Shown here piece after piece: positions 49,817 to 58,973 of a DNA stretch of 64,000 nt (its first letter is position 1; each line of letters begins with the position of its first letter). A model generated the notes under the pieces. That model was not told the origin of the DNA and searched no databases. It was given only the letters and a program-made list of their open reading frames with translations. The translations under genes and the position numbers were made by a program. Source of the stretch: CATOSP01 sp965237775 (GTDB lineage: Bacteria > Chloroflexota > Dehalococcoidia > Lucifugimonadales > UBA3495); contig OZ250155.1 in NCBI GenBank assembly GCA_965237775.1, positions 2,108,001 through 2,172,000 on the forward strand, written 5' to 3'.

Positions 49817-51175
49817 TTAGCCCGACTTGGGTGGTGGATACGCCTTGGCTACCTGCTCTTCGAAGTCCGTCTCGTAACGCTGCATCCGGCCTTGACGAAC
49901 CTGTTCGTCGAGAGAAGGCCGCTGAACAGTCCGAGGAGTGGACGGCGCGTACCCAATGATCCCCTCTTCTTCTAGGGCGGCCAGTTCGTCTTTGGAGCGC
50001 CCCAGAAGTTCGGACAGCACCAGGCTGTTGTGTTCCCCCATCAACGGTCCAGCCCTCCGGTCCACCGATGGGGTGAGGGAGAGCTTCCAGGGGCGGCTGG
50101 CGTAGGGTAGGGGCGGCATCCCGGTGCTGGGGTCGTGGGATATGACTTCGTAGAAATCCCGTTCCTTCAGGTGAGGGTCAAATAGCAAATCCTTGGCGTC
50201 AAGCACCGCACCTGCCGCGACTCCCGCAGCTTGGAATTCGTGGGTTAGCTGCCGGGCGTCCCACTCCGAGGTTACCGGGCGAATCAATTCGTCCAGTTGC
50301 TTGCGGTTTTTCCACCGGCTCAGACTGTCGGCAAACCTGGCGTCCTCCGCCCAAGCGTCCTGCCTGAGGACACCGCAGAGCGAACGCCACTGGGAATCGT
50401 CCTCGACCGCGATAGTAATCCAACGGTCGTCGCCCTGGCATGGGTAGCAACCGTGTGGCGCCATGCTCGGATGCCCATTACCCATCCTGGGCTCCGTCCT
50501 TCCGTTCACCGCGTAGTCCAGCAGGGCCTCCGGCGCAGTGACCGCCGCCGTCTGGGTCTGGGAAACGTCGACAAACTGACCCTTCCCCGTCCGCAGCCGG
50601 TGGACCAGTGCCGTCATGACCGCAAACACGGTGTGTTCCGCCGCCGTGTAGTCTGTATATGGGATCTCAGGCAGGGCCGGAGGGCCGTCTTCATAGCCGG
50701 TCATGTACGCCAGGCCGGACGCGCCCTCGGTGGAGGGGCCCGTCGCGCCGTAATTGGCCCACGGGCCGGTAAACCCATATCCCGTCGAGGAAACCATGAT
50801 GATATCGGGCTTGAGCTTGCGCAGGTCTTCGTACTCTAGGGAGAAATTCTTGATTACCCTGGGTGTGAAATTCTCGGCGAACACATCGCTTACCGCGATT
50901 AATTCCCTCAGAATCTCCAAGCCCTGGGGTTTGCTCAGGTCCAGCGTAATTCCCAGCTTGTTCCGGTTGTGTTCGTAGAAATTGGCGCCCCGATTCCAGG
51001 TTTCACCTTCGATGTCGTTCTTATATAAGGAATCTCCCCGGTAGCCCTCCATTCGCTGGCAGGACTCGAACCGAATTACCTGCGCACCCATGTCGGCCAA
51101 CATCTTCATCGCCCAGGGAATGGCGATGAGCTGTCCCATCTCTATGATTCTGACCCCAGCCAGCGGACCTGCCAT
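49817..51175 (-). CDS. Family III CoA-transferase (CaiB/BaiF)
   Basis: The start at 51175 gives MAGPLAGVRIIEMGQLIAIP and lies just 2 bp after the stop of the upstream paralogue; a longer frame to 51295 would overlap it. The body shows MGAQVIRFESCQRMEGYRGD, LGITLDLSKPQGLEILRELI, ENFTPRVIKNFSLEYEDLRK, IIMVSSTGYGFTGPWANYGA and GKGQFVDVSQTQTAAVTAPE. About 452 residues. Coupled to the frameshifted paralogue upstream, so loss of that one may leave this subunit without a partner. Confidence 0.88.
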   Translation of the reverse strand: MAGPLAGVRIIEMGQLIAIPWAMKMLADMGAQVIRFESCQRMEGYRGDSLYKNDIEGETWNRGANFYEHNRNKLGITLDLSKPQGLEILRELIAVSDVFAENFTPRVIKNFSLEYEDLRKLKPDIIMVSSTGYGFTGPWANYGATGPSTEGASGLAYMTGYEDGPPALPEIPYTDYTAAEHTVFAVMTALVHRLRTGKGQFVDVSQTQTAAVTAPEALLDYAVNGRTEPRMGNGHPSMAPHGCYPCQGDDRWITIAVEDDSQWRSLCGVLRQDAWAEDARFADSLSRWKNRKQLDELIRPVTSEWDARQLTHEFQAAGVAAGAVLDAKDLLFDPHLKERDFYEVISHDPSTGMPPLPYASRPWKLSLTPSVDRRAGPLMGEHNSLVLSELLGRSKDELAALEEEGIIGYAPSTPRTVQRPSLDEQVRQGRMQRYETDFEEQVAKAYPPPKSG

Positions 51176-51177
51176 TA

Positions 51178-52370
51178 TCAGATTACTCCAAGAGCCCTCA
51201 TTCGGGAGAGTTCGGTGTTGGTGTTGCCAAGCTGCCCGCCCAGGACATCCAGGTTGTCCTGTCCCAAAGTGGGGGCGGGCTTTCGAATTTCCCAAGGGGT
51301 GCCGTACATTATAAAAGGAGCGCCCGGGTGCCTTACCGGCCCCGTGGCGGGATGTTCGACATCCACCAAGAACCCACGCGCCTCAAATTGCGGGTCCGAC
51401 ATCACATCTTCCGGGGACTGGATCATTCCATAAATGAATCGCCGTTCGTGGGCGGCGTGAAACACCTCAGCCTTCCGCTGCGCCTGGAAGTGGTCATCGA
51501 GTATGCGTCCCAGTGCCTCGGCGTTTGCCAGCCTCGCGGACGCGCTGCTGAATTTCTCGTCGTCCAACTCGGGCGCGCCAAGAAAGTCAACGACAAGTTG
51601 CCAGTTGAGCCCAGCCGAAATACCAGGGTTGGGGAGAATGTACCCGTCCGAGGTGGCCCGCAGCCGCGTCAGGTCCCCGCTGTGGTTGGGTTGCCGCCGC
51701 CGCACGGCTCCAGTATAGGTGTAGTTGTTCACCACGTCGCGAAGCCCGGACGCGATCGACTCATGGATTGACACGTCCACATGTTGGCCCTGGCCGGAGA
51801 GCTGTTGATGATAAAAAGCGAGCAAAGAAGCCGAGGCCGCGTCGGTACCCGCCTTGAACTGGGCCTGGTGCAGGGCGTGTTTCAGGGGCTCCCGGTCATA
51901 CGCCCCGAATATATACATCAGACCGCCTAGGGCGTATTCGACGATGTCCGTAGCGCGGTAGTCCCGGTATGGCCCGGTCTGACCGAAGTTGGAAATCGAC
52001 ACCATGACCAGGGATGGATTGGCCTGCTGCAATGTATCGAATTTGAGTCCAAGCGAGGGCATGACCCTGGGCGAAAAATTCTCGACTAGAATATCGGCCC
52101 CGGCTAACAGCTCCTCGAGCATCCGGCAACCTCGCCGGGTCTTCAGGTTGAGGGTCACTCCGCGCTTGTTTGTGTTCAAGTATTGGAAGAGCAGGCTCTT
52201 CTCTGAATCGATTGGAAGAAAGGCGGCATACGGCGAGCGGGATCGCCCTCGGGACGTTCCACTTTGAGGACATCCGCTCCGTAGTCTGCCAGGAGCTTGG
52301 TACACCAGGGTCCAGCGACATGATGGGTGAGGTCCAAGACCTTCACCCCTTCCAAAGCTCCTCCGGGCAT
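51178..52370 (-). pseudogene. Family III CoA-transferase with single-base frameshift
   Basis: The N-terminus (MPGGALEGVKVLDLTHHVAG, YGADVLKVERPEGDPARRMP) is in one frame. From FLPIDSEKSLLFQYLNTNKR onward (NLKTRRGCRML, ILVENFSPRVMPSLGLKF, and the rest) it is in another. The frames meet near 52217-52225 at the codons for PPF, where the loss of one C in a short C/T run explains the shift. With that base restored, a normal ~397-residue protein results. A sequencing or assembly error is as likely as true decay. Confidence 0.75.
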
Positions 52371-52459
52371 ACCAATTACTCTCCTACGAAAAATTCATGG
52401 GCCCCGCCCCCATTGACCTCGCTTGCCGGACCAACGCCTGAACGGGTCAAGAAAAGCCG

Positions 52460-52822
52460 CTAGCTCTCAGGATAGGTGAGACGCAGCAGCACGTGCCGCC
52501 GGTTCTTGGTGTACGGCCTTACTTGGTCCGGCCACCGTCCGCTGTCAACCGCGTCGGCCCATTCCTGGCTGGTCAACACGTCCGGGCTCTCCAATTCGTA
52601 CAGAGCATGGTGCTTGGGCTCGTTTTCTATCACGATAGTCCGGGTTTCCCCTCCCATGACCATGGTCAGAGGCTGGGTCTCGAATCGGGACACCGACACC
52701 ACGCCTGGAACGTCGGAAAGCAGCGGGCAATGTTCGACGTTGTACACCTCATTAAATATCGGACTCTTCTCGGGTTCCACATCCATGCTGGCAATGAACA
52801 GATATTTGGAGCGCAAAGCCAT
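52460..52822 (-). CDS. Dimeric alpha/beta-barrel (EthD-like) protein
   Basis: A 120-residue single-domain protein: KYLFIASMDVEPEKSPIFNE, VYNVEHCPLLSDVPGVVSVS, YELESPDVLTSQEWADAVDS. The strand, (F)NE.YN.EH.P.L..VPG(V), strand layout is that of EthD-like barrels. It resembles each half of the protein at 712-1386. It lies between the thiamine-diphosphate enzyme and the CoA-transferases on the same strand, probably in one operon. Function unknown. Confidence 0.65.
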   Translation of the reverse strand: MALRSKYLFIASMDVEPEKSPIFNEVYNVEHCPLLSDVPGVVSVSRFETQPLTMVMGGETRTIVIENEPKHHALYELESPDVLTSQEWADAVDSGRWPDQVRPYTKNRRHVLLRLTYPES

Positions 52823-52944
52823 CTTATCAACTCCTTGGACAGGTTCTCAGCGAACACAGATCGCTCGTGCGAATCCCCTGGCGGTCACAAACTTAACAGG
52901 AATTATTGAGGAAGAGCCAAACCCCTTCCTTATAATAACGCTGT

Positions 52945-54591
52945 TCAGAAAGCTCTTCGGTGGGAAGTCTCGGTCTCCGCGCTGGTGATGAACTCCAACA
53001 GCACCGCCTTACCTTCCTCTTCGGTAACCCTACGGGCGCGCTGGAACGCGGCGGAAACCTCGGACGGGTCCTCGATCCGCTCGGCGTATCCTCCCATGGC
53101 GCGGCCCATGTCGGCGTAATTGCCTCCCAGGTCCCGGCTGTTGTAGAGACGGTGGGAGTCCTCCATCGCCCTGGTCTCAACAGCCATTGTGGAGTTGTTC
53201 AGGACAACGGTGATGATGGGCAGGTTGGACCGGACCGCGGTCTCGAAGTCCAGGCCAGTCATCCCAAACGCCGCGTCACCCATGAAATTCACGCAGACCT
53301 TTTCCGGCGCTGCCAGCTTCGCGCCGATGACTAGCCCCAACCCCGTGCCCAACCCGTGGGACTTGCCCCATCCAAGGTATGTCCGGGGACCGTTGGAGCG
53401 GTAGAAGGGCATGATCTGGTCGCGAGGACTTCCCGAATCGTGAGTTATGATCGCGTCTTCCGGCGGAATCGTGTGCATGAAGTCCCAGATAACCCGGTAG
53501 GGATTGATGGGAGCTTCATTATTACTGAGCTTGGGGCGCCATTCGACGAGCCAAGCGTCCCGCTCGGACCTGATCTCGCTCGCCACCGTCTCATCTCCGT
53601 CCCTGCTATTGCCTACGATTTCCCGGCAAGCCTCGATCATCTGACGAAGCACCAGTTTTGCGTCGCCCACTATGGGGTAATCGATGTTGTAGTCCTTGTT
53701 AATGTCCCTGGCGTCGTTGGTTGCTTGTATCAGGGTCCTGCCGGCTGGCAGGTTCATTGACATCCCGTGCTTCGTAAAACTGCAACCGATGCCGAAGATG
53801 AGGTCTGACCTGCCGACGAAGTGGTACACCGGGCGGGACATGCTCCCGGAGCCGCTGCCAAGAGCCAGCAGATGGGTCTCAGGGAATGCGCTCTTGCCCA
53901 GCAAGGTTGACATAACAGGAGCCTTGAGCAGCTCGGCCAGCTCGACCAACTCGTCCGTAGCCTGAGCGTACAATACTCCCTGACCGGCGTGGATCACCGG
54001 GTACCTGGCGGCGCATAGGGCCTTCGCCGCGGCCTCGATGTCCTGGGGATTGCCCTGCGCGGCCACCGCCCTGCTGGGCTGGTAGTAAAAGGCCTCCTCG
54101 GAGACCTCTTCGAGGGCGACGTCGGCGGGAATCTCCACCATCACAGGCCCGGACCGTCCCTGGCGCAGCGCGGCGAATGCCCGGCGCATCACCTGGGCGG
54201 TCCTGTCCGGCATGTTAATCTGTTCGATGTACTTGGTGACTCCGGCATAGCTGGTCATCGAGTTGAAGTGGGGGAGAATGCCTTGCCGTTCCCTGGGATG
54301 CCCCAGTGGGAGCAGAAGCAAGGGGACTGAATCGGAATATGCCGTCGCTACACCGGAATATGCGTTCTCGGCCCCGGGGCCATATTGCATCGCGAACACG
54401 CCCATCTTCTCGCCATTGGTCACCCGGCTGTAACCGTCGGCTATTCCAACGCCTACCCGCTCCTGGCGGCAGATGATTGGGCGAATCCCAGCGATCGCCG
54501 CGGCCTCGATCACGGGGGTAGTGGGGAAACAGCTAAGGCACTCCACTCCCTCCCTCTTTAGAATCTCGGAGATGGCGTCAATCGTCTGCAC
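52945..54591 (-). CDS. Thiamine-diphosphate-dependent enzyme (acetolactate synthase-like)
   Basis: A 548-residue three-domain ThDP enzyme. PYR domain: RQERVGVGIADGYSRVTNGE, with the catalytic Glu near residue 44. Central domain: from about residue 185 (LCAARYPVIHAGQGVLYAQA). PP domain: VCVNFMGDAAFGMTGLDFET, then NN, the GDG-like thiamine-diphosphate/Mg motif. Relatives include acetolactate synthase, benzoylformate decarboxylase and oxalyl-CoA decarboxylase. Next to two CoA-transferases a 2-oxoacid or acyl-CoA decarboxylase role is attractive, though unproven. Confidence 0.85.
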   Translation of the reverse strand: MQTIDAISEILKREGVECLSCFPTTPVIEAAAIAGIRPIICRQERVGVGIADGYSRVTNGEKMGVFAMQYGPGAENAYSGVATAYSDSVPLLLLPLGHPRERQGILPHFNSMTSYAGVTKYIEQINMPDRTAQVMRRAFAALRQGRSGPVMVEIPADVALEEVSEEAFYYQPSRAVAAQGNPQDIEAAAKALCAARYPVIHAGQGVLYAQATDELVELAELLKAPVMSTLLGKSAFPETHLLALGSGSGSMSRPVYHFVGRSDLIFGIGCSFTKHGMSMNLPAGRTLIQATNDARDINKDYNIDYPIVGDAKLVLRQMIEACREIVGNSRDGDETVASEIRSERDAWLVEWRPKLSNNEAPINPYRVIWDFMHTIPPEDAIITHDSGSPRDQIMPFYRSNGPRTYLGWGKSHGLGTGLGLVIGAKLAAPEKVCVNFMGDAAFGMTGLDFETAVRSNLPIITVVLNNSTMAVETRAMEDSHRLYNSRDLGGNYADMGRAMGGYAERIEDPSEVSAAFQRARRVTEEEGKAVLLEFITSAETETSHRRAF

Positions 54592-55154
54592 AAACGGACC
54601 TCCTTCAGGTTTCGATCAGTTTGGGTGGCCAGTCCGTCGAGACTCTTGAGCTAAACCAAGTGGGATCGAAGTCTGGTCCAGCCCTTAAGAGCGCGAAATC
54701 GCCATCCCTGAGAACAGGGAGAGTATACCACCTTCCTTGATATCAGACGGCTGCGGGCGACGATGCGGGGCGGAGTCCTTCGATTATCGGCAGCATTGGG
54801 GATCACCGTCATTCCCAGCCCTGCCTTTTCACCGGTCCCGTCATTCCCGCGAAAGGAGACCTTTGAATAATCCCCTCTCCCTCCGGGAGAGGATTAGGGT
54901 GAGGGCGTCCCCCGTATCTGGGCACACTCTGGATTCTCGCTTTCGCTGGAATCACGGAAGGTGAAGCCAAGGTCTCCGAAAGCGGGAATCCAGAGAATCC
55001 TGGTCTCAGACGCATTGCCCGGTGCGGAAATTCCTGGATTCCGGCTCAAGGCCGGAATTATGAGCAGCGGAAAATGGCAGGAAGCCCGCGAGCAGCAGGC
55101 CAAATGTCAGAATCGAGAGACCTGGGGATGACAGGCCGAAGCGCTTGGAGGCTG
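54592..55154. other. Intergenic block of dispersed repeats
   Basis: No gene. It contains a palindromic CCCTCTCCC...GGGAGAGG repeat (54872-54905), a TTCCCGCGAAAGGAGA-type segment near 54845, and inverted copies of TCTGGATTCTCGCTTTCGCT and CGAAAGCGGGAATCCAGAGA (about 54929-54996), followed by TTCCTGGATTCCGGCTCAAG. These are typical multi-copy intergenic repeats; some can fold into long hairpins. Confidence 0.6.
54872..54905. repeat. Dispersed palindromic repeat, intact copy
   Basis: CCCCTCTCCCTCCGGGAGAG followed by GATTAGGGTGAGGG. It is the uninterrupted form of the repeat split by a miniature element at 28246-28454. Confidence 0.7.
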
Positions 55155-55562
55155 CTAAATCTCCCGGTAGCGGAAGAGGCGGTAGGTGTAGAAACACCAT
55201 GACAATATGTTGGTCCCCGCGCTAGCCATTACCACTGAAACTACAAAGGGTGGAGTCCGGATGGGGGCGGCGGGGTTGTACACGCCTTCGGGGTATATAA
55301 GGTGGCCAACGCTCCAACCAACCCAGGCTCCAACAAGTCCCCCGGCCAGGGCAATCGAGACGTTTAGAACGTTAACATGAGGGGGCACGTCCGGCTTGAA
55401 GAAGCTGACGAACCCGCCGATTCCCGCCCCGATACCACAAAACGTAATCAGCAGCCCCGTGGGCAGTGTGGGTCCGGGAGGGGCAACAAACCAACCAAAG
55501 TAGAGACCCATGGCGCCCATAAACAGGCCCAAAAGGATACCGAACGCAATTCTAATCGTCAT
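55155..55562 (-). CDS. Four-helix membrane protein of unknown function
   Basis: Taking the ATG at 55562 (MTIRIAFGILLGLFMGAMGL) gives a 135-residue protein with four membrane helices (residues about 5-25, 34-53, 63-85, 105-125), glycine-rich in the first three. The frame is open for 92 more codons upstream, but these are basic and unconvincing. No family recognised. Upstream, 55563-55887 holds no gene that I can support. Confidence 0.55.
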   Translation of the reverse strand: MTIRIAFGILLGLFMGAMGLYFGWFVAPPGPTLPTGLLITFCGIGAGIGGFVSFFKPDVPPHVNVLNVSIALAGGLVGAWVGWSVGHLIYPEGVYNPAAPIRTPPFVVSVVMASAGTNILSWCFYTYRLFRYREI

Positions 55563-55887
55563 GGCTACCGCGGAAAGCAAAACAGTATTACTCCATTGAA
55601 CCTTTAAAGTGTACCTTTGAGCTGTAACTTTAGACCAAGAGCGCCCCAGGTGAGAGGTTGACACTCCAAGATCGAGGCCTATGGATATGGGCCCAAGGTG
55701 GAGGACTTTCGCGCGGAAGGCGAATCGAGTCCGAACCTGCTTTGATCGCGCGCCACGAGAATGCGCGCTACGAAATACGTTCCCGATCTGAGGTGACTTC
55801 GTTTTATCACAGGCCGTTCCCGATGACAAGGCATCCATACGGGGATGTTAAGCGTATCTAACCCAAGCGGAATCCATGATTGGCCCA

Positions 55888-55916
55888 TTGACAAAATTCA
55901 GCCGGACATGTTAAAT
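55888..55916 (+). promoter_or_regulatory. Promoter of the peptide ABC importer operon
   Basis: Consensus TTGACA (55888-55893), 17-bp spacer and TTAAAT (55911-55916). The expected start of transcription near 55923 gives a ~64-nt leader before the binding-protein ATG. Confidence 0.7.
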
Positions 55917-55986
55917 GGTCGAATGCTTCGGCATGGGCCAAAAAGGCCGCTATATTACGCTAGAGACTAGCAGGAGGAATACAGAG

Positions 55987-57840
55987 ATGCCACGAGTCCC
56001 AATTGGGTCACTCTTCTTAATAGGGTTACTGATGGCCCTTGGCGCAATTATCGCCTGCGGCGGTTCGGCCACGGTCGAGCCGGCTCCCCGGTTTACGCCC
56101 GGCGTGGCGGCCACAGCCATGCCAGACACATCGTCACAGATGGAAGGCACCACGGCCCCGGTGGCTGAGGGCACCACGGCCCCGGTGGCTGAGGCCACCA
56201 AAGCAATGGAGCAGATGTCCGGCTCCGTGGAACAGGCCGGGACGGTTGTGGTCGCCATGCGGAACCTTCGCAGCGGCGCCGGAACTCCTAGGTTCTGCAC
56301 GGCCGGCTGCGCCGAGACCATCTATCAGTTGGCGGTCGGCGAAACCCTCACAGGCGTCGAGGCCGGTCCGGGAGGGCCTCTCGACCCGCAAAACACCCCG
56401 CGGCTAGCCGAGTCCTGGGAACTATCTCCGGACCAGAAGTACATGGACTTCAAGCTGCGCAAAGGCATCATGTTCCACAAGGACTGGGGAGAAATGACGG
56501 CCGAGGACGTAGCTTTCAGCTACAACGACGCCAACGCCTTCACGACTCCCGAGAGCATCCACGGTCAGGCGGGAGACTTTGCCCCCCTGATAGGCAACGT
56601 TGAAGCGCTGGACACCCACACCGCGCGGTTCAACTTCACCTTGTTCCATCAGGCCATGCCTCTACGCTACATGGGGCCGTTCTACCAGAGCGCCGCCATA
56701 GTGCCTAAGGCAGTCTTTGATCAGCATGGCGAAGAGGGTATGCGCGAGATCTTCATTGGCACCGGTCCATTCATCTTCGACGAATGGAAGAAGAGCGAGA
56801 GCCTGACCGCGACCTCGGTTACCGAGCACTGGCGCAAGGTCCCTGCGATCAAGGATATCCGTATCTTAGACATCCCTGAAGCGGCGGCCCGCGTGGCGAT
56901 GCTGGAAACCGGAGACGCCCAGATAGCTGGCGAGCTCCCCTATAAGGACGTCGTCCGATTGCAGAGGGAAGGGTTCGCCCTCCAACGTGAAAACGGACGT
57001 GCCCTTGAACAAGGGGTTTACTTCTCAGGCAACTATTGGGAGACCGAGCACCCGATCAGCAAGGCCAAGCTCGAACGTCCTAGGATTGAGAAGCCTTGGA
57101 TCGGCTTCATAGACGATCCAGAGTCCATGGACAGGGCCCGCAAGGTAAGGTGGGCGATGTCCCTCGCAATCGATCGCGAAGGAATCAACTCGAGCCTGGT
57201 CGAAGGACTCGGAGAGAATTGCTACCTGAACCAGATTTCCATCGAGCAGCCTGGTTGGCAAGAGAAGTGGACGATTCCCTACGACCCTGAAAGGGCCAAG
57301 GCGCTCTTGGTTGAGGCCGGGTATCCCGACGGGTTCGAAGCAGAGCTATGGGTGGGACCCGGCGGATTCGTCGCCGAGCTGGGCGACGCGCTGGCAGGCC
57401 TCTGGCTCAAGAACCTCAACGTCGTGACGATCATTGACCGGATCACCTACACCAAGTTCCGCCCCACGTTGGTGCAGCGCACGAATACGCAGATCTACTC
57501 CAGCGCCGGCGACGAGGGCAAGACCGGATTCCCAGTGCATTGGCCGAAGGGTTTCCAGGGCAGCGCCCTGACCGACGGCGGCTGGGGTCCCGGATTCGAG
57601 GACCCGTTCTACACGAAGCACCTGTTCAAGATGAATGCCGAGAACGACGCCGAAAAGCGGCTGGCAATGGCCGAAGAGTATTTCGACCATGTCTATGAAG
57701 AAATGGTGCAGCCGTGCTTCATTCAGGTCCCGTTCCATCCCATGTACAACCCAGACCTGATCGAAACATGGACCCAGTACCCGAATATGAACGGGAACAT
57801 CAGCGGAGCAGCCAACTTCGAGACCATCGTCCTCAAGTAA
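55987..57840 (+). CDS. dppA: Peptide ABC transporter substrate-binding lipoprotein
   Basis: The ATG at 55987 follows GCAGGAGGAAT; a longer frame from 55915 is unlikely. The signal peptide ends in a lipobox (LGAIIAC). A low-complexity linker with a perfect tandem octapeptide GTTAPVAEGTTAPVAE follows, then an SBP_bac_5 fold: LAESWELSPDQKYMDFKLRK, FHKDWGEMTAEDVAFSYNDA, FIGTGPFIFDEWKKSESLTA, RKVRWAMSLAIDREGINSSL. About 617 residues. It is anchored outside the membrane and delivers oligopeptides (or other amphipathic ligands) to the DppBCDF complex encoded next. Confidence 0.92.
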   Translation: MPRVPIGSLFLIGLLMALGAIIACGGSATVEPAPRFTPGVAATAMPDTSSQMEGTTAPVAEGTTAPVAEATKAMEQMSGSVEQAGTVVVAMRNLRSGAGTPRFCTAGCAETIYQLAVGETLTGVEAGPGGPLDPQNTPRLAESWELSPDQKYMDFKLRKGIMFHKDWGEMTAEDVAFSYNDANAFTTPESIHGQAGDFAPLIGNVEALDTHTARFNFTLFHQAMPLRYMGPFYQSAAIVPKAVFDQHGEEGMREIFIGTGPFIFDEWKKSESLTATSVTEHWRKVPAIKDIRILDIPEAAARVAMLETGDAQIAGELPYKDVVRLQREGFALQRENGRALEQGVYFSGNYWETEHPISKAKLERPRIEKPWIGFIDDPESMDRARKVRWAMSLAIDREGINSSLVEGLGENCYLNQISIEQPGWQEKWTIPYDPERAKALLVEAGYPDGFEAELWVGPGGFVAELGDALAGLWLKNLNVVTIIDRITYTKFRPTLVQRTNTQIYSSAGDEGKTGFPVHWPKGFQGSALTDGGWGPGFEDPFYTKHLFKMNAENDAEKRLAMAEEYFDHVYEEMVQPCFIQVPFHPMYNPDLIETWTQYPNMNGNISGAANFETIVLK

Positions 57841-57860
57841 CAACCACCGGATTTGGTCAG

Positions 57861-57892
57861 TGGCCCGCCCGTGTAGCCATACGGGCGGGCCA
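57861..57892 (+). terminator. Strong hairpin between the binding protein and permease genes
   Basis: A perfect 12-bp GC-rich stem, TGGCCCGCCCGT / ACGGGCGGGCCA, with an 8-nt loop, 20 bp after the dppA stop. No T-tract follows, so it may be a partial terminator or a 3' mRNA stabiliser that leaves more binding-protein transcript than permease transcript, as known in other ABC operons. Confidence 0.65.
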
Positions 57893-58030
57893 TCCTGAAG
57901 GCCGTGAAGCCGATCGCAGCCAACCCGCATTGCGGCGAGGCTGTTTCTTAATGTAAAATTCGCTATTAGACTTCCCCGGCCAAACACTTGCGCACAATCA
58001 ACCTTCCCGGCAGGCTATAGGTAAGCATTC

Positions 58031-58966
58031 ATGCAGCGTTTTATCATCCGGCGGCTGATCTACATGGTCGTAACTATGATTGCGGCCACTCTCCTGGTGT
58101 TTACCCTCTCCCGCATCGTGGGCGACCCCAGGCTCCTCTACGTCCAGGAAGGCGGGTACGGCCTCAGCCAGGAAGCATGGGACGACCTGGGGAGGAAACT
58201 GCACCTTCAACATCCCGTTATAGTCCAATATGGGTTCTGGCTAGCGGACGCCCTTCGCGGCGATCTCGGCGAGTCCATGCTAGACCGGAAGCCTGTCACT
58301 GAAATTGTCTGGGACGCGTTCCCGAATACCCTGCAAATGGCGGTGGGCGGCTGGCTCGTCGCAACCCTTCTGGGGATCCCCCTAGGGGTATTGTCTGCCG
58401 TAAAGAGAGGAAGCATCTGGGACTATATCGGCCGGACCGTGGCCCTATCCGGACAGACCCTTCCCGTATTCTGGATCGGAATCATGGGTATTCTCATCTT
58501 CTCCGTGCAGCTTGGTTGGTTGCCAGTTGGGACCAAGCCCGATTACTTCAGTATCAAGCACTTCATCCTTCCCTGCATCACCCTGGGGTTGTTTCCCGCC
58601 GCGGGCTATCTTCGCCTCACGCGGTCGGCCATGCTGGACGTGATGGACTCGGAGTACATCAAACTGGCGAGGGCAAAGGGCGTCAACGCCTCCATCGTCC
58701 TGTGGAAACACGCTTTCCGGAACGCGATTCTGGCGCCGCTGACCTTTTCATCGTTGATCTTAGCGGGATTCATCACCGGAGCGATCGTGACGGAAACGGT
58801 GTTCTCCTGGCCCGGCTTGGGCCGCCTCGCGTTCACGGCGGTTGACGACAACGACTTCCCGTTGATGGTCGGGCTCGTATTGGTGTTCACCGCGATGTTT
58901 CTTGTGGTTAATTTGATCACGGACCTACTCTATGCATACGTCGACCCTCGCATCCGGTACGGTTAG
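58031..58966 (+). CDS. dppB: Peptide ABC transporter permease DppB
   Basis: A 311-residue inner-membrane permease starting MQRFIIRRLIYMVVTMIAAT. It has six membrane helices, the N-terminal DppB/OppB signature (FTLSRIVGDPR), an external loop, and the EAA coupling motif KLARAKGVNASIVLWKHAFR that docks on the ATPases. Its end, YAYVDPRIRYG, is typical of DppB. It pairs with DppC, whose gene begins 8 bp later. Confidence 0.93.
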   Translation: MQRFIIRRLIYMVVTMIAATLLVFTLSRIVGDPRLLYVQEGGYGLSQEAWDDLGRKLHLQHPVIVQYGFWLADALRGDLGESMLDRKPVTEIVWDAFPNTLQMAVGGWLVATLLGIPLGVLSAVKRGSIWDYIGRTVALSGQTLPVFWIGIMGILIFSVQLGWLPVGTKPDYFSIKHFILPCITLGLFPAAGYLRLTRSAMLDVMDSEYIKLARAKGVNASIVLWKHAFRNAILAPLTFSSLILAGFITGAIVTETVFSWPGLGRLAFTAVDDNDFPLMVGLVLVFTAMFLVVNLITDLLYAYVDPRIRYG

Positions 58967-58973
58967 GTAAACG

